A stretch of 64,000 nucleotides of DNA from Hyposmocoma kahamanoa (GCF_003589595.1 NW_020653713.1:5098330-5162329); one strand, 5' to 3'. Counted from the stretch's first letter, positions 31,820 to 42,714 are shown. Notes: generated by a model not told the origin, from the letters alone. Numbers and translations: made by a program.

Positions 31820-32115
31820 AAAATTTTGCAGATGACCATGAAAAAGCGGTGTTACACCACATGATCGAGCTGGCCAGTTAATGGCAAAATTTCGTGAAAT
31901 TATGCGATCGGGAAATTTGGTTTGCAATAAATTCATTGTTTCGGTAAAAAATATTTTTTGGGGTTATGTTAAAGACAGAGTCTATACGGAGCCATTCGTG
32001 AAGTGATTAACGAAATGGACCCACCATTTTGTCAAAAAGTCATTAAAAACTTTGATGAAAGAATCGATATTTGTAACTGTGGTCGTGGTGGATATTTATA
32101 AGATGTCATTTTTCA
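31820..32115 (+). pseudogene. Tc1/mariner-like (IS630 type) transposase C-terminal remnant
   Basis: Frames read AGQLMAKFREIM, then NIFWGYVKDRVYTE, and after a shift REVINEMDPPFCQKVIKNFD followed by ERIDICNCGRGGYL, a stop and DVIFH. This is the family order after the second catalytic Asp: FLWGYxKxxVY, I..EI.P..C.KVI.NF..R...C....GGHL.DIIFH. The catalytic Asp residues themselves are not recognisable. The remnant ends about 60 bp before the MITE at 32173, which is unrelated to it. Confidence 0.55.
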
Positions 32116-32172
32116 TTCATAATTGCCAAACCTTACTCTTTTTAATACAATAAAAATTTGAATCATTGTCAT

Positions 32173-32550
32173 CTTAGAATAATAACGCATAGAAGCCTAG
32201 TCCGCACACGCTAAGTGAGGCAAATTGAAACGCGCCCAATGGGCCTACACGAGCGGGTGGGCCTTCAGTGCTCAAGGTCAACTTGCACCGCGAACAGCTC
32301 CAGAATTTTAGGTAAAAATGACGAAATGTGCGGTAAATGAGTGTAAAAATACGTCAGACAAACATAAAATAGATACTAACATCACATTCCACAAGGAAGT
32401 AACGCGTTTCAACTTGTATTTTTATATAAATATTCACTAAAACCGAAAACTAATTTACTGCTAAAACTAGCCTACATGAATTTGATTTTTGCCCAACTTG
32501 TGACAGTTCGTTTGATATGAAACTATCATTCTATGCGTTATTATTCTAAG
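32173..32550 (+). mobile_element. THAP-exon MITE family, copy 2
   Basis: 378 bp with perfect 22-bp terminal inverted repeats (CTTAGAATAATAACGCATAG plus two further bases) and a perfect 8-bp duplication, ATTGTCAT, at 32165-32172 and 32551-32558. Interior homology to 13103-13473 runs end to end in inverted orientation. It contains the THAP-like frame at 32318-32440 and no other coding region. Confidence 0.92.
32318..32440 (+). pseudogene. THAP-domain-like N-terminal exon remnant (copy 2)
   Basis: The 40-codon frame begins MTKCAVNECKNTSDKHK and continues TNITFHKE. The C-x4-C pair close to the initiator Met, followed by an (I/V)xFHK stretch, is how THAP zinc fingers begin. The distal C-x2-H pair and the AVPTIF box are absent. 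GAAGTAACG directly after FHK may be a former splice donor. P-element-type transposases carry an N-terminal THAP domain, and the host MITE makes 8-bp duplications as P elements do. Probably a leftover first exon of the autonomous parent. Confidence 0.55.
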
Positions 32551-32559
32551 ATTGTCATC

Positions 32560-32930
32560 TAAATTTATTGTTTTTTTTTTCGATTTACGAAACAAAGTTC
32601 TTGTTAACATATTAAAAAAATAAATAATTAGCCAGTTTACGTACGGTACACTTATATATCTGACGGAATATTTAATACCTGCACCGGAAACGAAAAATGT
32701 TTTCCGTAAAATATGCTATCTGGAAAATAGTTGAATAATATTAGTACATGTTATCGTTCGAGTCCCTGACGACAGTGACATTGCTGCGGAATACCGCTTC
32801 TTCGACAATTTATTTACATTTTGTGCAATGGTAAAGAGGCGAGAATCTAAAATTGAATTCAAAATACGATTGATAAAGTCATTCTATTTTCAAATTAAAC
32901 ATCTGATGTGTGGCCAGTAATTAATATGAA
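32560..32930. other. AT-rich, nothing recognised
   Basis: No motif or repeat found. Confidence 0.3.
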
Positions 32931-32933
32931 AAC

Positions 32934-33190
32934 ATGTGACGGTGTGAGGTTCCTGGTCATTCGTATTTAAATTTAAATTTTGAATTGTTCCATTCCATTT
33001 CGGATTTTAATGATTCGTCTTTTGTTGGAAAGAGGGTACCTCCGTATTTGTCCATTTAAAGTTGAAAAAAATATTCCACCTCTAAAGTTGTCAAACGAAG
33101 AGATGAAACTGGTTTCAGATACTTTCCGATAACCGATTTCGATAAAATTTGACAAATATATGAAATTCCATGAAGTTTGCAGGTCCGTTT
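32934..33190 (+). repeat. Family F scrap joined to a diverged family D copy
   Basis: 32934-32995 (GTTCCTGGTCATTCGTATTT, TTTGAATTGTTCCA) resembles family F. 33000-33190 follows family D: ATTTTAATGATTCGTC, GTTGGAAAGAGGGTACCTCC, TATTCCACCTCTAA and a final GCAGGTCCGTTTTTTTT. Confidence 0.5.
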
Positions 33191-33437
33191 TTTTTTAAAT
33201 AAAAAAGTTACAATTACATCAACTCTTTACAATTTGTAAGCAAAAGATTTGCGATATAATCACTCATAAATTGGGTGTGGTAGCTAATATCACTTCTATG
33301 AAGTGGGCGTAACGTATAATTTTCAAGAAGTAAATTACCTATTTCCGAGTTTTATTCATAATTTCATAGTCTGTGTTGTGATGTAAAAAATTTTTCGAGT
33401 CAGTTGTAATTTATGACAGTTTATTTATATGACAGGC

Positions 33438-33880
33438 AACGAGATGAACGGTAACTGTGAAAGTACCGTGCTGAGTGAAGAAAAAGATTTCTCACAGATG
33501 GCGCTACGGCAAAAAGTCGTTAAATAAACCAAAACAAAGATAAATGAATAACGCACACACTCAACATAGCCCCGCACTAGGGAAACCCTGTGTCGCGGGT
33601 GCCATGGACACACATATAGACAACCACAAATTACACCCAAACTCACGAGAGAAATAATTGTAGGCCATACAAATATTTCTCCCGGCCCGGGAATCGAACC
33701 TGGGACCTCTGCGTGGCAGTCCGGCATGGTAACTGTTCGGCCACGGAGGCAGTTAGATGAAGAAAGATATGCAACAAGCATATAGAAAAATTCGTAAATT
33801 CTGCTGGTTCGTTCCGTGGTTTAGCATAGCGTCTGACACGGTTTGCTCGAACACGTTGGTTGGAATCCAGCCATAATTTC
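33438..33880 (+). mobile_element. SINE family C copy split by an inverted SINE B
   Basis: The leader (TTTCTCACAGATGGCGCTAC) lies at 33438-33548 and the tRNA-like core (GGTTCGTTCCGTGGTTTAGC) at 33755-33880. Together they give one nearly full family C element with the SINE B between them. Confidence 0.75.
33549..33754 (-). mobile_element. SINE family B, full-length copy inside SINE C
   Basis: Reverse orientation: GGCCACGGAGGCAGTT at the right end, box B as GGAATCGAACCTGGGAC, and AATAACGCACACACTCAACA at the left end. Bases around both ends (aaagata) may be a short target duplication. Confidence 0.85.
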
Positions 33881-33923
33881 GTCATCAGAACAGCTTTAGG
33901 TCACAATAACATTATATTTTCTT

Positions 33924-34112
33924 GAGCTCCTTGTGACAGAGTTCGTCCAGGGTGGTACTGACACCTTACCTATTTCTATACATATTAGTCATGTGATCAT
34001 TACTGTGTTTCGGTTTTGAAGGGTGTTAGCGAAATTGAAACATGGAACTAGTCAACTTGTGTCTCTGGGTTATGAGCGTAGTGGCAGTGCGTTACTCGGC
34101 AAATCCTTTCAT
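33924..34112 (+). mobile_element. SINE-like family A, 5' part
   Basis: GAGCTCCTTGTGACAGAGTT to GTAGTGGCAGTGCG; diverged. Confidence 0.7.
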
Positions 34113-34724
34113 CACGGCGGCTACTGCTAATGACGCGGGTAGCAGCAATAACTTCTGGGACACAATAATCTAGTGGCTACCTCTGTAATAATGAAAATCG
34201 GTCCTTGTCCATATTCTCTCTAAACAAAAACTCTTGCTAAAAGAAAATAACAGATTGGTTGCAAGAACTAAATTATAAATAAACTGAAATTAATGAACTG
34301 AGGTACAAAAAACAAAAAAAANNNNNNNNNNTAGTTTCATTTCAAATGTATAAATAAATATGTCGATATTTCTGTAAGCCGTACACAATAATGCACATCT
34401 CGGAGCTCAGTCAATATTCCGCACATGGCCGTCAGTTTTCACCTTACCTCCGGTATTCTGCGAAATTCTGCAGTTTTCTGCATTTTTCAGCAGTTTTCCC
34501 CGCGCGCAGTAAACTCATTTCACATGTGCATTCTAGATTTCGTATTCTATCGATTTACTCGTTTACGTGTTACTGCTGAACGTATGAAAGTCTTCGGTTT
34601 GTTAAAATTTTCCAGTGTGCTCAATATATATTGGGTACGAAAAATATATAATAAACATACTTGGGAATTAAATTATCATTATATTACAGTTTAAATACCA
34701 AGTTTTATATATTTAGTAGCAAAA
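34113..34724. other. No gene; 10-N gap at 34322-34331
   Basis: The run of ten N follows an A-rich stretch and is probably an assembly join. Overlapping plus-strand frames of 62 and 89 codons at 34391-34694 have no known motif. Confidence 0.4.
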
Positions 34725-34997
34725 GAGTTCCTTGTGAAACAGTTCGTCCTGGGAAGTACTGCCATCTTACCTATTTCTGCCGCCAAGCAGTAATTTCAAC
34801 ATTACTGTGTTCCGGTTTTGAAGGGTAAGGATGCTGGTGAAGTTACAGACATGGGATTTGTCAATTTATTTCTTAGGGTGTCGGGTGCAGTGGCAGTGCC
34901 CCTCAGATCTTTGCGATTATATAAGTTGACAAGTCTCATGTGCTTATAATTTCACCAGCATCCATTTACCCTTCAAAACCGGAACACAGCAATGCTA
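34725..34997. mobile_element. Two family A fragments head to head
   Basis: 34725-34919 is the 5' part on the plus strand, up to AGATCTTTGCGATT. 34920-34997 is a minus-strand piece (AAGTTGACAAGTCTCATGTG to CAAAACCGGAACACAGCAAT). The fold-back pairs GTGCCTGTAATTTCACCAGC-type bases in both arms. Confidence 0.65.
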
Positions 34998-35158
34998 ACT
35001 GCCTCTGTGGCCGAACGGTTACCACGCCGGACTGCCACGCAGAGGTGCCAGGTTCAATTCCCGGGCCGGGAGAAATATTTGTATGGCCTGCATTCATTTC
35101 TCTCGTGAGTGTTTGGGTGTAATTTGTGGTTGTCTAGGTGTCCATGGCACCCGCGGTT
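34998..35158 (+). mobile_element. SINE family B, 3'-shortened copy
   Basis: ACTGCCTCTGTGGCCGAACG, box B AGGTTCAATTCC, ends after CCATGGCACCCGCGG. It sits at the position GCAATGCTA of a family A fragment. The copy at 62759 is in the same part of family A. Confidence 0.8.
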
Positions 35159-35734
35159 TAAATGCTTCAAAATTAAAATTTTGCGGAACTTAGTTTTTTT
35201 TATCGAGTGTTATTTAGTCATAGCACTACTAGTATCTTCTGTTTTCATTATCAATTAAAAAACTAGTTATATGCATATTTTATGTCGAAAAACCGATTTT
35301 CCGTGTGGTTGAAATACGTGAACATTATTTCGTGTCTCACTTCACCTTAAATAAATATTATGAAAGTTGAATAATACGCATTATTTTCATTACAAAAGCA
35401 TAAAAAATTATACCTAAAAAATATCAATTCAATTAATATGTTGATGTCTATTTTGCGAACAAATAGCGCATATAATTACTAAGTGTAATCTACTGCGTGT
35501 CAAAGCAATTACACAAAGTTTGTTTGCATTTGCGCAAACCCGTGTTTGCTCACGGTCAAGAGGCGCGTAGGCAAACAAAGGATATCAAGGAGACATCTTG
35601 TTTGGTTAGCGACAATGAACATTGTTTGTATTGTGATATTTACGTGAAATATTCTAATTATTACTTTAATTGATGTGGTCTTTAAGAATCTAGTTTAGGT
35701 TTAATGAAAGAACACTTATTCTTTTGATTACTAT
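35159..35734. other. AT-rich, no recognised gene
   Basis: Nothing identified. Confidence 0.3.
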
Positions 35735-36000
35735 TCTGTATATCATCATCATTGTCATATCAGCCGCAAGACGTCCGCTGCTGAACATAAGCCTCCCGCA
35801 AAGATTTCCAGGCTAGCCGATTGGACGCGACGTGCATCCATCGCTGCCCTTACACTTTACGTGGTGGCTGTCCCACTGAACACCTCCCGGTTCGTGGACT
35901 CTATTCGAGAACCTTTCTGCCCCAACGGCCGTCAGTTCTACGACTTTTATATGCCTTGCCCAAAGTTACTTCAACTTGGCACTATATACATAATCGTAAA
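35735..36000 (+). mobile_element. Family J (RTE-like LINE 3' end)
   Basis: CATATCAGCCGCAAGACGTC, GAGAACCTTTCTGCCCCAAC, GGCCGTCAGTTCTACGAC and TGCCCAAAGTTACTTCAACT in the order familiar from abundant lepidopteran RTE-type repeats. The ID is from memory. Confidence 0.6.
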
Positions 36001-36059
36001 TCATTTCCTATACGTAATTAGCAATTTCAAAGTACCTACATATTATTCATGGGTTACAT

Positions 36060-36595
36060 AGATGAAAACATTTGCCAAACAGGCCTATGTCGATGGGGAT
36101 TATTATGGGTGCTTACCTTTTCACCTGTCTAAAAAAGTGTGTGAGAAACTTTGGAAGGAAAACTTCGACGAGAGATATGTTACAAAGGATATTTGGTATA
36201 AAACAATACAGCCTAACCTTTCCAACTGCAGAAATGAAATTATAACAGCTTTCCGGCTTTGCTCGGGCCAAGAGGGTAAGACAACGTCTCCCAGCTGCTC
36301 TATTTGTAACAAGAGGGAGGACGTATAACACGTCCTCGTGGAATGTGTCCGGAGCCAAGCTGAGAGTCTTCAGCTGGGCATCAAATTTAACTTGCCAGTA
36401 CTAAGTGTGGGTATATGTAACAGCATACTGGCTAACCCTACATCCAAAGTCGCCAGAGCGCTGTACCGCATGGTACAAAAATGTGTAAAATGTAGATAAA
36501 AATCAGTATTTAGTACGTAGTGTGTTTAAGTGGTGCTATGTTCCTGTGGGGGTGGTATATTCTATTAAGAATAAACCCTCTAATAAAAAAAGTAT
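36060..36595 (+). mobile_element. LINE C-terminus, 5'-truncated
   Basis: Reads TFAKQAYVDGDYYGCLPFHL, then KDIWYKTIQPNLSN, EIITAFRLCSGQ and CSICNKREDV, a TAA at 36326-36328, and HVLVECVRSQAESL. The end of RNase H (AKQA) followed by a C-x2-C...H-x4-C knuckle is the I/R1-like arrangement, but it differs in sequence from the LINE at 1-2095. It ends with an A run near 36590. Confidence 0.7.
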
Positions 36596-36599
36596 CTTA

Positions 36600-37764
36600 C
36601 TATTATCTACTTACGACCTCGAGGTACATTAATCGACTCATCCGTAGAACAAAGATCTATGTGCAAGACTAATTGTTCTCAGGACCATAGTACGTTTCGT
36701 TCATTCTTCTTCGCCGTGGATGTCAGATCGGCCGTTGTACGATTTTATATTTACGAAACGAAATAAGATATATAAATTCTCAAAACACCTTAACATAGGC
36801 CTTAGTTTGAATAACGAAATTATTCTCGTAACGTACTTATTCTCTTTTCGCTGTATAATCACATCGGACTCTGTTCTTCGGATGAGTCGGAATATGACAG
36901 ATAGGTTAACATTCTCAAAACAACATCGGTTTAATCGCGTGTGTTTCCCGCCTAAGCCCTGTATAGTCTTTCAAATCCTTTACTACAAGATTTATGATCT
37001 CTAAAAACAGACTGCAACTTGTCAGTGGAGCTCATAAAAATTCCAACGGAATTACACTGAAGGGCAGACTTAATAGGGCCATGAAGAGACAGAACCCTTT
37101 TATATTATACACGTTTCTAATAAAGAATAATTAGAATTTCAGCCTCGCGCGGCACACTCCTAAATCCTTTTTAAGAGCCATAATGTTTCATGTCAGCTTC
37201 TTTTGGAGTTCAAGAGGAGCCCTAATTAAATGATGTTTATTACTGCTTTTGTGTTTTGTAGTTGTCTTCGCATTCAGGAACATAATGACGCGGTAATTTC
37301 ATTGTGCCCGGAACTCTACTTACCCATGTGTGTATGTATTCAACATGTGTTCAACAAAAACTAATTGTTCAGGGTAGACACATATGTATAATAATATATA
37401 AATATAAATGTACGTAGATGCGTTTTAGTAGGACTCAATGGTCTTGGTCCGTCGTACGAGTAATGCATGCGCTAAATGTTATTTCTGAATTTTAGTTTTG
37501 AATTATATCTTTAATCATCAAGACGGTTTTATTAACTTATAAGTACTTCGTAAAATACGAACTCCGACTCTTTTCTTACTAATTTAACAAAGTTAATTCC
37601 ATAAAGATTATCAAATTTAGAATTAAGTGCCAATGCGTATAAGTGTTTAAACTAGTTGCTTGCACAATACAGATGACACGTGCGTTACCGACACGGTGCC
37701 GTGGCAGCCACCCTCAGGTCTTTACGATTTAAAGGTCTTAAAGGTCTAAGTGACACTTCAACTT
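36600..37764. other. No recognised gene; possible family A scrap at 37683-37745
   Basis: A 94-codon plus-strand frame at 36720-37004 has no motif. The scrap (cctcaggtctttacgatttaaa) matches the middle of family A. Confidence 0.3.
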
Positions 37765-38046
37765 ACTCCTAGAGTTTCTTGCTCATTCTTCTCAGGGGAA
37801 TCTGCCTCTCGAATGAGCGGTAGAGTTTAACCATTGTGACGATTTCAAGTGTAATAATGCTTACGAAATAAAGATTATTTTGAATTTTGAATTTTGAATT
37901 TTGAATTTTGCATTTTGAATTTTTAATTTTGAATTTTGAATTTTGAATTTTGAATTTTGAATTTTGAATTTTGAATTTTGAATTTTGAATTTTGAATTTT
38001 GAATTTTGAACATTGAATTTTGAATTTTGAATTTCGAATTTTGAAC
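37765..38046 (+). mobile_element. LINE 3' UTR (family U) with long TTTTGAA tail
   Basis: TAGAGTTTCTTGCTCATTCT to TTACGAAATAAAGATTATTT is the 3' UTR, colinear with 52038-52160. The tail at 37873-38046 is about 24 units of TTTTGAA with a few variants. Microsatellite-like tails are usual for such LINEs; this one is unusually long. Confidence 0.75.
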
Positions 38047-38049
38047 TGC

Positions 38050-39998
38050 TTTGGACAGGTGTGACGCGCATGGGTACAACTTTATAAGACATTTTATATT
38101 AAATAAATAAATCTTATAATTATCGTAATCGTTGCTACGATCTCAAAGTGAGTAACTAAAGGACTTATGTTATGGAAACCAGAAACAAAGAAGGTACCAC
38201 AAACACCCAGACCCGAGAAAAATCCGTCCTGACTACACAATGAGTATAGTGCATCAGTAGATATTTTCTCGGACTCAATAACCGGTCTCCACAAGGCAAT
38301 CCTTAGCAAGTAAACTAGCAGCATTCTTAGCTTTCATTGCAAAACTTTATATTACACTAAACCTTTACATTTGGGATGTGTATTTTTTATTCTGATTGTC
38401 ATATTTTATTATTAAATAGAGACGAAGTAAGGGCCATATATTCCTGGTAACATATTAGCGATACAGCTCTTATAAATATCAACTTTCGTTTCCACTGAAA
38501 TATAGACAGACCAACTACTGACCTGTTTGTACGTCTCCGTATATTCCAAAAAATATTCTGTATTTTTTGTCATTGTAATTAAGATAATATCTTTAACAAT
38601 GCCGTTCCTTTCTATTCGGTGGTGTGGGAAAAACAGCAAAACATCTAATTACAAAACAAACGGAATCACATTTCATCGGTAATTAAACATTAAATATGTA
38701 ATTTTGCAATTTTCGTCCATTATAGCAAAGCTCAAGTTAACTGGTCGATTTGAAGTGAAACAGTTGACGACACCCACTGACGACACGCGTCAATTGTTTC
38801 GAACCCGGACTAGCCATTCGGAGCGCAGTTGTCACAGTAATGAAATGGCAGAATAGTTTTCAAACAAATTAAATGACATTTCGTCTCTATTTCTGGTTAT
38901 ATACTCGATGTATTTTGTCGTTATATTCAGTTTGTTCTTTTTTCTTTATTAAGACTGTTCTGCTCAATTTAAAGCAAGCTGTGTTTCATATTTAAATAGT
39001 TGTGCGTATCGCTAAACACCCTTACCAATACAAAACGTGCATGTACCAAAGTAACAAATGCTAATGAACCTCAATAAATAAATAAATCCGAGGGACATTG
39101 ACGCCTTTCGTTATTATGCGAGTGTGTGCGTCCGTACACGGCGCGCAGCGTTCGCGCACACATACAAACCGCGCTGTTATTTTGTACGGAGTTATCTCAC
39201 ATGTTTTATTCTACTATAATACTAGTTAAAAGGGTTTTTATAGTAAGAATTGTGAGCGTTAATGATAATATTCTGTACAGAATATTCTTCAGCAATAAAT
39301 TCCTTAACAAAAGCTCGAAACTCGCGAACGGCTCTTGTGTGAATAATAAGATTCAACCTTGAAGGAATCCTTTGATTCGTCTCTCGTTCCAGCCATTTTA
39401 TTGTCTAATTAGCTACTTCACTGCGATTTATTGCGTTTTAAATTATGCACGAAGGCGCTTCGTTTTATCTCTGTCGAAATTGCGGTCGTTTTCATTAAAA
39501 GGCCGGCTCTAGAATAAATATAATTTAATTACATCTGTCCTTTTGCAAAAGGTGGGCACGGGTTGCTAGTGTTTTACTTTTGTAGGTTTCTCTAATTGCG
39601 GGTACGGCCGCAGGTAGTATTTTGAATTATGCTATTGAAATTTAATAATTGGTGTAAATACATTCTATAATTGAACGTTTTATCTTTGACTGAACAAAAA
39701 GTCCGGAACACTCCACCTTGTTAAAAAAATTCAAAATTCGAAAATTTTATTTCGGACTGTGGCGACTACACTCGCGTGGCGTTGACCGCCCGTTTAGTAT
39801 AACTTGTCCATAGGCGGTACGTGTAAAAGCTCTAACAAAACGCCTTAAAACGGGTGATCTTGACATTTCCGTCACCACGTGCGAACCTGCGGGACAACAT
39901 ATTACAGCTTATGTCATTGTTAGACCATCCTTTCGGACATTTACCACGTTATCTTTCCAAAAACGTGAAGAAAACTTTACTGTTCCATAAGTGCTGTA
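38050..39998. other. No recognised gene or repeat
   Basis: A GC-rich patch at 39115-39170 (acggcgcgcagcgttcgcgc) stands out but has no motif. Open frames at 38094-38324, 38412-38639 and 39126-39362 are unremarkable. Confidence 0.3.
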
Positions 39999-39999
39999 C

Positions 40000-40055
40000 C
40001 ACCAGGTGCACGACTTGTTCTTCCCGTCACTTGGTATCATAAAAAAATATATAAA
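40000..40055 (+). mobile_element. SINE-like family A, strongly 5'-truncated copy
   Basis: Only the last 50 bp (ACCACCAGGTGCACGACTTG to GGTATCATAAAAAAAT). Truncation at the 5' end with the A tail kept fits target-primed reverse transcription and supports the assigned direction. Confidence 0.65.
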
Positions 40056-40089
40056 ATTGTACATACACCAATTATAGCTACAGAATCCT

Positions 40090-40225
40090 TGGAAAATGTG
40101 AGAAGTGCGTAACCCGTATAGGGCCAGCGTGGAGGACTATGGCCAAAACCCTCATTAGAGAGGACTTGTTCAGCAGCCCAAAAACGGCATTGGCGATTTT
40201 TAATGGGATGTATAACTTAACTATG
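40090..40225 (+). mobile_element. SINE family K-like fragment
   Basis: GGCCAGCGTGGAGGACTATG followed by GCCAAAACCCTCATTAGAGA and a CAGCAGCCC stretch is the end of K-like SINEs. Confidence 0.5.
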
Positions 40226-40426
40226 TTGACATATGAGTTGTTATTTCATCTATTAGCACAGATATCATTTACTACGTAAGCTTTCCAAAATCTATGAAGA
40301 CAATTTTAATGTTTACATTAGGGTTTTCAGTAGAGAGGTTTGTAGATTCTAGAAGTTAATCGATACATTTTTATACTTAATTAGGAAAGTTTTAAAAATA
40401 TAGATAATTTGTTTCATTTACAGTAA

Positions 40427-41343
40427 CGGCACGCTATGATGGCCGTTTTGATAGATTACAATAGTGAGGTCAAATCTCAATTCATTATCGAAAAAAATAT
40501 AATCAAATGCGTGTCATATCACATCTATAAGTTTTTATCATTTATAACTAGTATTGCAAGGGATAACTGATTATATCGTCAATTCGAAACTGTTTTGTTT
40601 TGCGTTGAGCTTTGCGGAGATAGAATTGCTGCCAATTGCGGCCAGCGATCCTAAGTGACGATCGTATTTGATTTAATTTTTTTAACCGACTTCAAAAAAG
40701 GAGGAGGTTCTCAATTCGACTGTATGTACTTTTTTTTTTTTTTTTGTATGTAGGTATGTTACGCGACAGCTCCGGTATTTGTGAACCGATTTTCATGATT
40801 CTTTTTTTGTTGGAAAGGAGGTACTTCCATAGTGGTTCCATTTCATTTTGAAGGAAATCATCCACCTCAAAGGGTGGCTGTTCACGCATGAAGATTCATT
40901 TTTATAAATAGCGCCTAACTTTATTTTAGGAGCAATTACTTTTAGCAATTATTTAGTTGATTTTGCTATTTCATCAATTCAAGGCGTTTTTCCCTCGATA
41001 TACTTTGAGTAGTGTCGTAGTGAGAACCTATTTTTATTATCTCCAGTATCAAATCCTGTATAGTGGCGAACTAGGGGATATTTCAATGAAACTTAGCAAA
41101 TAGACGTAATTCCACGTACTTTTGAGGTCGGTTTTTTTAGTACTTTGTACTGAGATTATTTTTATTTAATCTCGAATTTCGAAAACCAAACACCGAGTTG
41201 TGTCGTAAAATTATACATCCATAAATTTTACTGCACGTCTATATTGACTACAATGTACATCAATTAGCTCCTTCAATGTAGTTATGAATTAATACGAAAG
41301 TTGATGAGCGGACAAACGTCAAAACGGCCATCATAGCGTGCCG
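40427..41343. mobile_element. TIR element containing a family D insertion
   Basis: The ends CGGCACGCTATGATGGCCGT and its reverse complement at 41319-41343 form an inverted repeat of about 25 bp. Without the 485-bp family D insert the element is about 430 bp. A short target duplication could not be defined. No transposase. Confidence 0.65.
40679..41164 (+). repeat. Family D repeat, long form, copy 2
   Basis: Nearly identical to 13712-14196 over the full length, including the hairpin AGTAC...GTACT near the right end (TTTAGTACTTTGTACTGAGA). It is nested in the TIR element. Confidence 0.8.
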
Positions 41344-41765
41344 GTACATTAGTTCGTATTAATTTTGTGACTTTCAACGGAGGGTACGGACAATACTTCA
41401 CTATTCCTGATACGTACGGTAAAGGTACGGAATAAGCTACTAGCTAGGGCATCTGTGTCCCGAAAACTACAATGTAGGGCTGGCTATTAATGGCTACAAT
41501 GAATAGGCATTTTTTGGATAAAAGCGTTCAATCGTCAGTCACATCATTTGTTGTTGGTGGGGTATCAAGTAAAACTGCTCCCAAAGAAACTTTCTATTTA
41601 CCACGTTAAAGCTCGCGGTAGCTAAAAAGCTGGCAGCTTCTACCGCCAAACAATACGTTGCCTAACTTATTTAATTAGATGTGTTTTAGAAACAGCAGCC
41701 CCCTGTGAAATAGTTTGTCCAGAGAAGTACTGGCATACCTATTTCGGTAGCCAAACATTTATCTG

Positions 41766-41944
41766 TGCCTCTACCACGAGTTTACTGTGACAGTTGTCGC
41801 TAGCGACTACGTAAATTACTTTACAATTTTGCATACAAAATTTTACAGCGCCCTTAGCTTACAAGAAGAAACAACATTTTGTATACAAACATTTTACGCG
41901 GTCGCTAACGATAACTGTCATTGTGATCTCATGGTAGAGGCATT
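41766..41944. mobile_element. Palindromic MITE inside family A
   Basis: The arms TGCCTCTACCACGAGTTTAC and, reverse-complemented, TGCCTCTACCATGAGATCAC continue through GACAGTT.TCG.TAGCGAC, about 45 bp per arm. The loop region also pairs partly (ATTTTGCATACAAAATTTTA and ACATTTTGTATACAAA). No clear target duplication. Confidence 0.6.
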
Positions 41945-41977
41945 GAGCAGTACTGCGTTCTAGTTTTTTTAGAAGCT

Positions 41978-42131
41978 TCACCCTAGGGTTACCCTGTATA
42001 GTAGGTACCATGGACAGACACATAGACAACCACAAATTATACCCAAACTCACTAGGGTAATAAATTTTGGCTCAAGAATCAAACACGGATCCTCAGCGTA
42101 CAGGCCAGCAATCATTAGGCCATGGAGGTTT
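41978..42131 (-). mobile_element. SINE family B, old copy
   Basis: ACCATGGACAGACACATAGA, CAACCACAAATTATACCCAA and, near the right end, GGCCATGGAGG. The tRNA-like part is heavily mutated. Confidence 0.65.
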
Positions 42132-42714
42132 TGAAGCGTAAGGGTGACCCCTACAGGTAGGTATATGAGATTTAAATATTTGAGTGGCACTACAACTGTC
42201 AACATCACGAATTAACTTCATACAGTCGAGGTCTCAGCTGCATGAACTTGATTACGACTTCACACATTAACTGCAAACACGCAGTCAATCTGTTAGCAGC
42301 CTTATGGGTAGGCGTACCGCTTATCACAAAATAAGATGAGTTAATGGTTGTTTTTTTTTTACTTACCATTGATGTTATTAATATCATATGCTATATCCCA
42401 CACGCTACTATCGGTTTTGGCGATAGACCATTACGCTGTTGTCGTTTTGTCGTTTTTGACGTGATTCTTGTGTACAGGAACGTATGGCATTCTACATAGG
42501 AGGCAAGCTTTCTACTAACTCGGTTATCGTATGTGTTATTGATGAACTGAATTTGATATACGTTTATTGCAAGTTGAGAAAAGATAATTAAACCGCCTTA
42601 GGGCGCTCAAGCAATTAATATCACACGCGATTGTAATTTGTTACTTAATTATATTCTAAGAAGGATTGTTCCGAAAGTAATTTTCATCGTCATATTTAAT
42701 AATCACGGATAGCA

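Larger units (their letters stand above)
41693..42210 (+). mobile_element. SINE-like family A copy broken by two insertions
   Basis: Pieces at 41693-41766, 41946-41977 and 42132-42210 are colinear with family A. Between them lie a palindromic MITE and an inverted SINE B. Confidence 0.55.

Noticed and set aside
33425..33885. Minus-strand ORFs of 118 and 80 codons
   Set aside because: Translations of the inserted SINE B and the flanking SINE C.
37769..38092. Minus-strand open frames with a periodic QNSKFKI peptide
   Set aside because: They are the translation of the TTTTGAA tandem array (seven codons per three units), not a protein gene.
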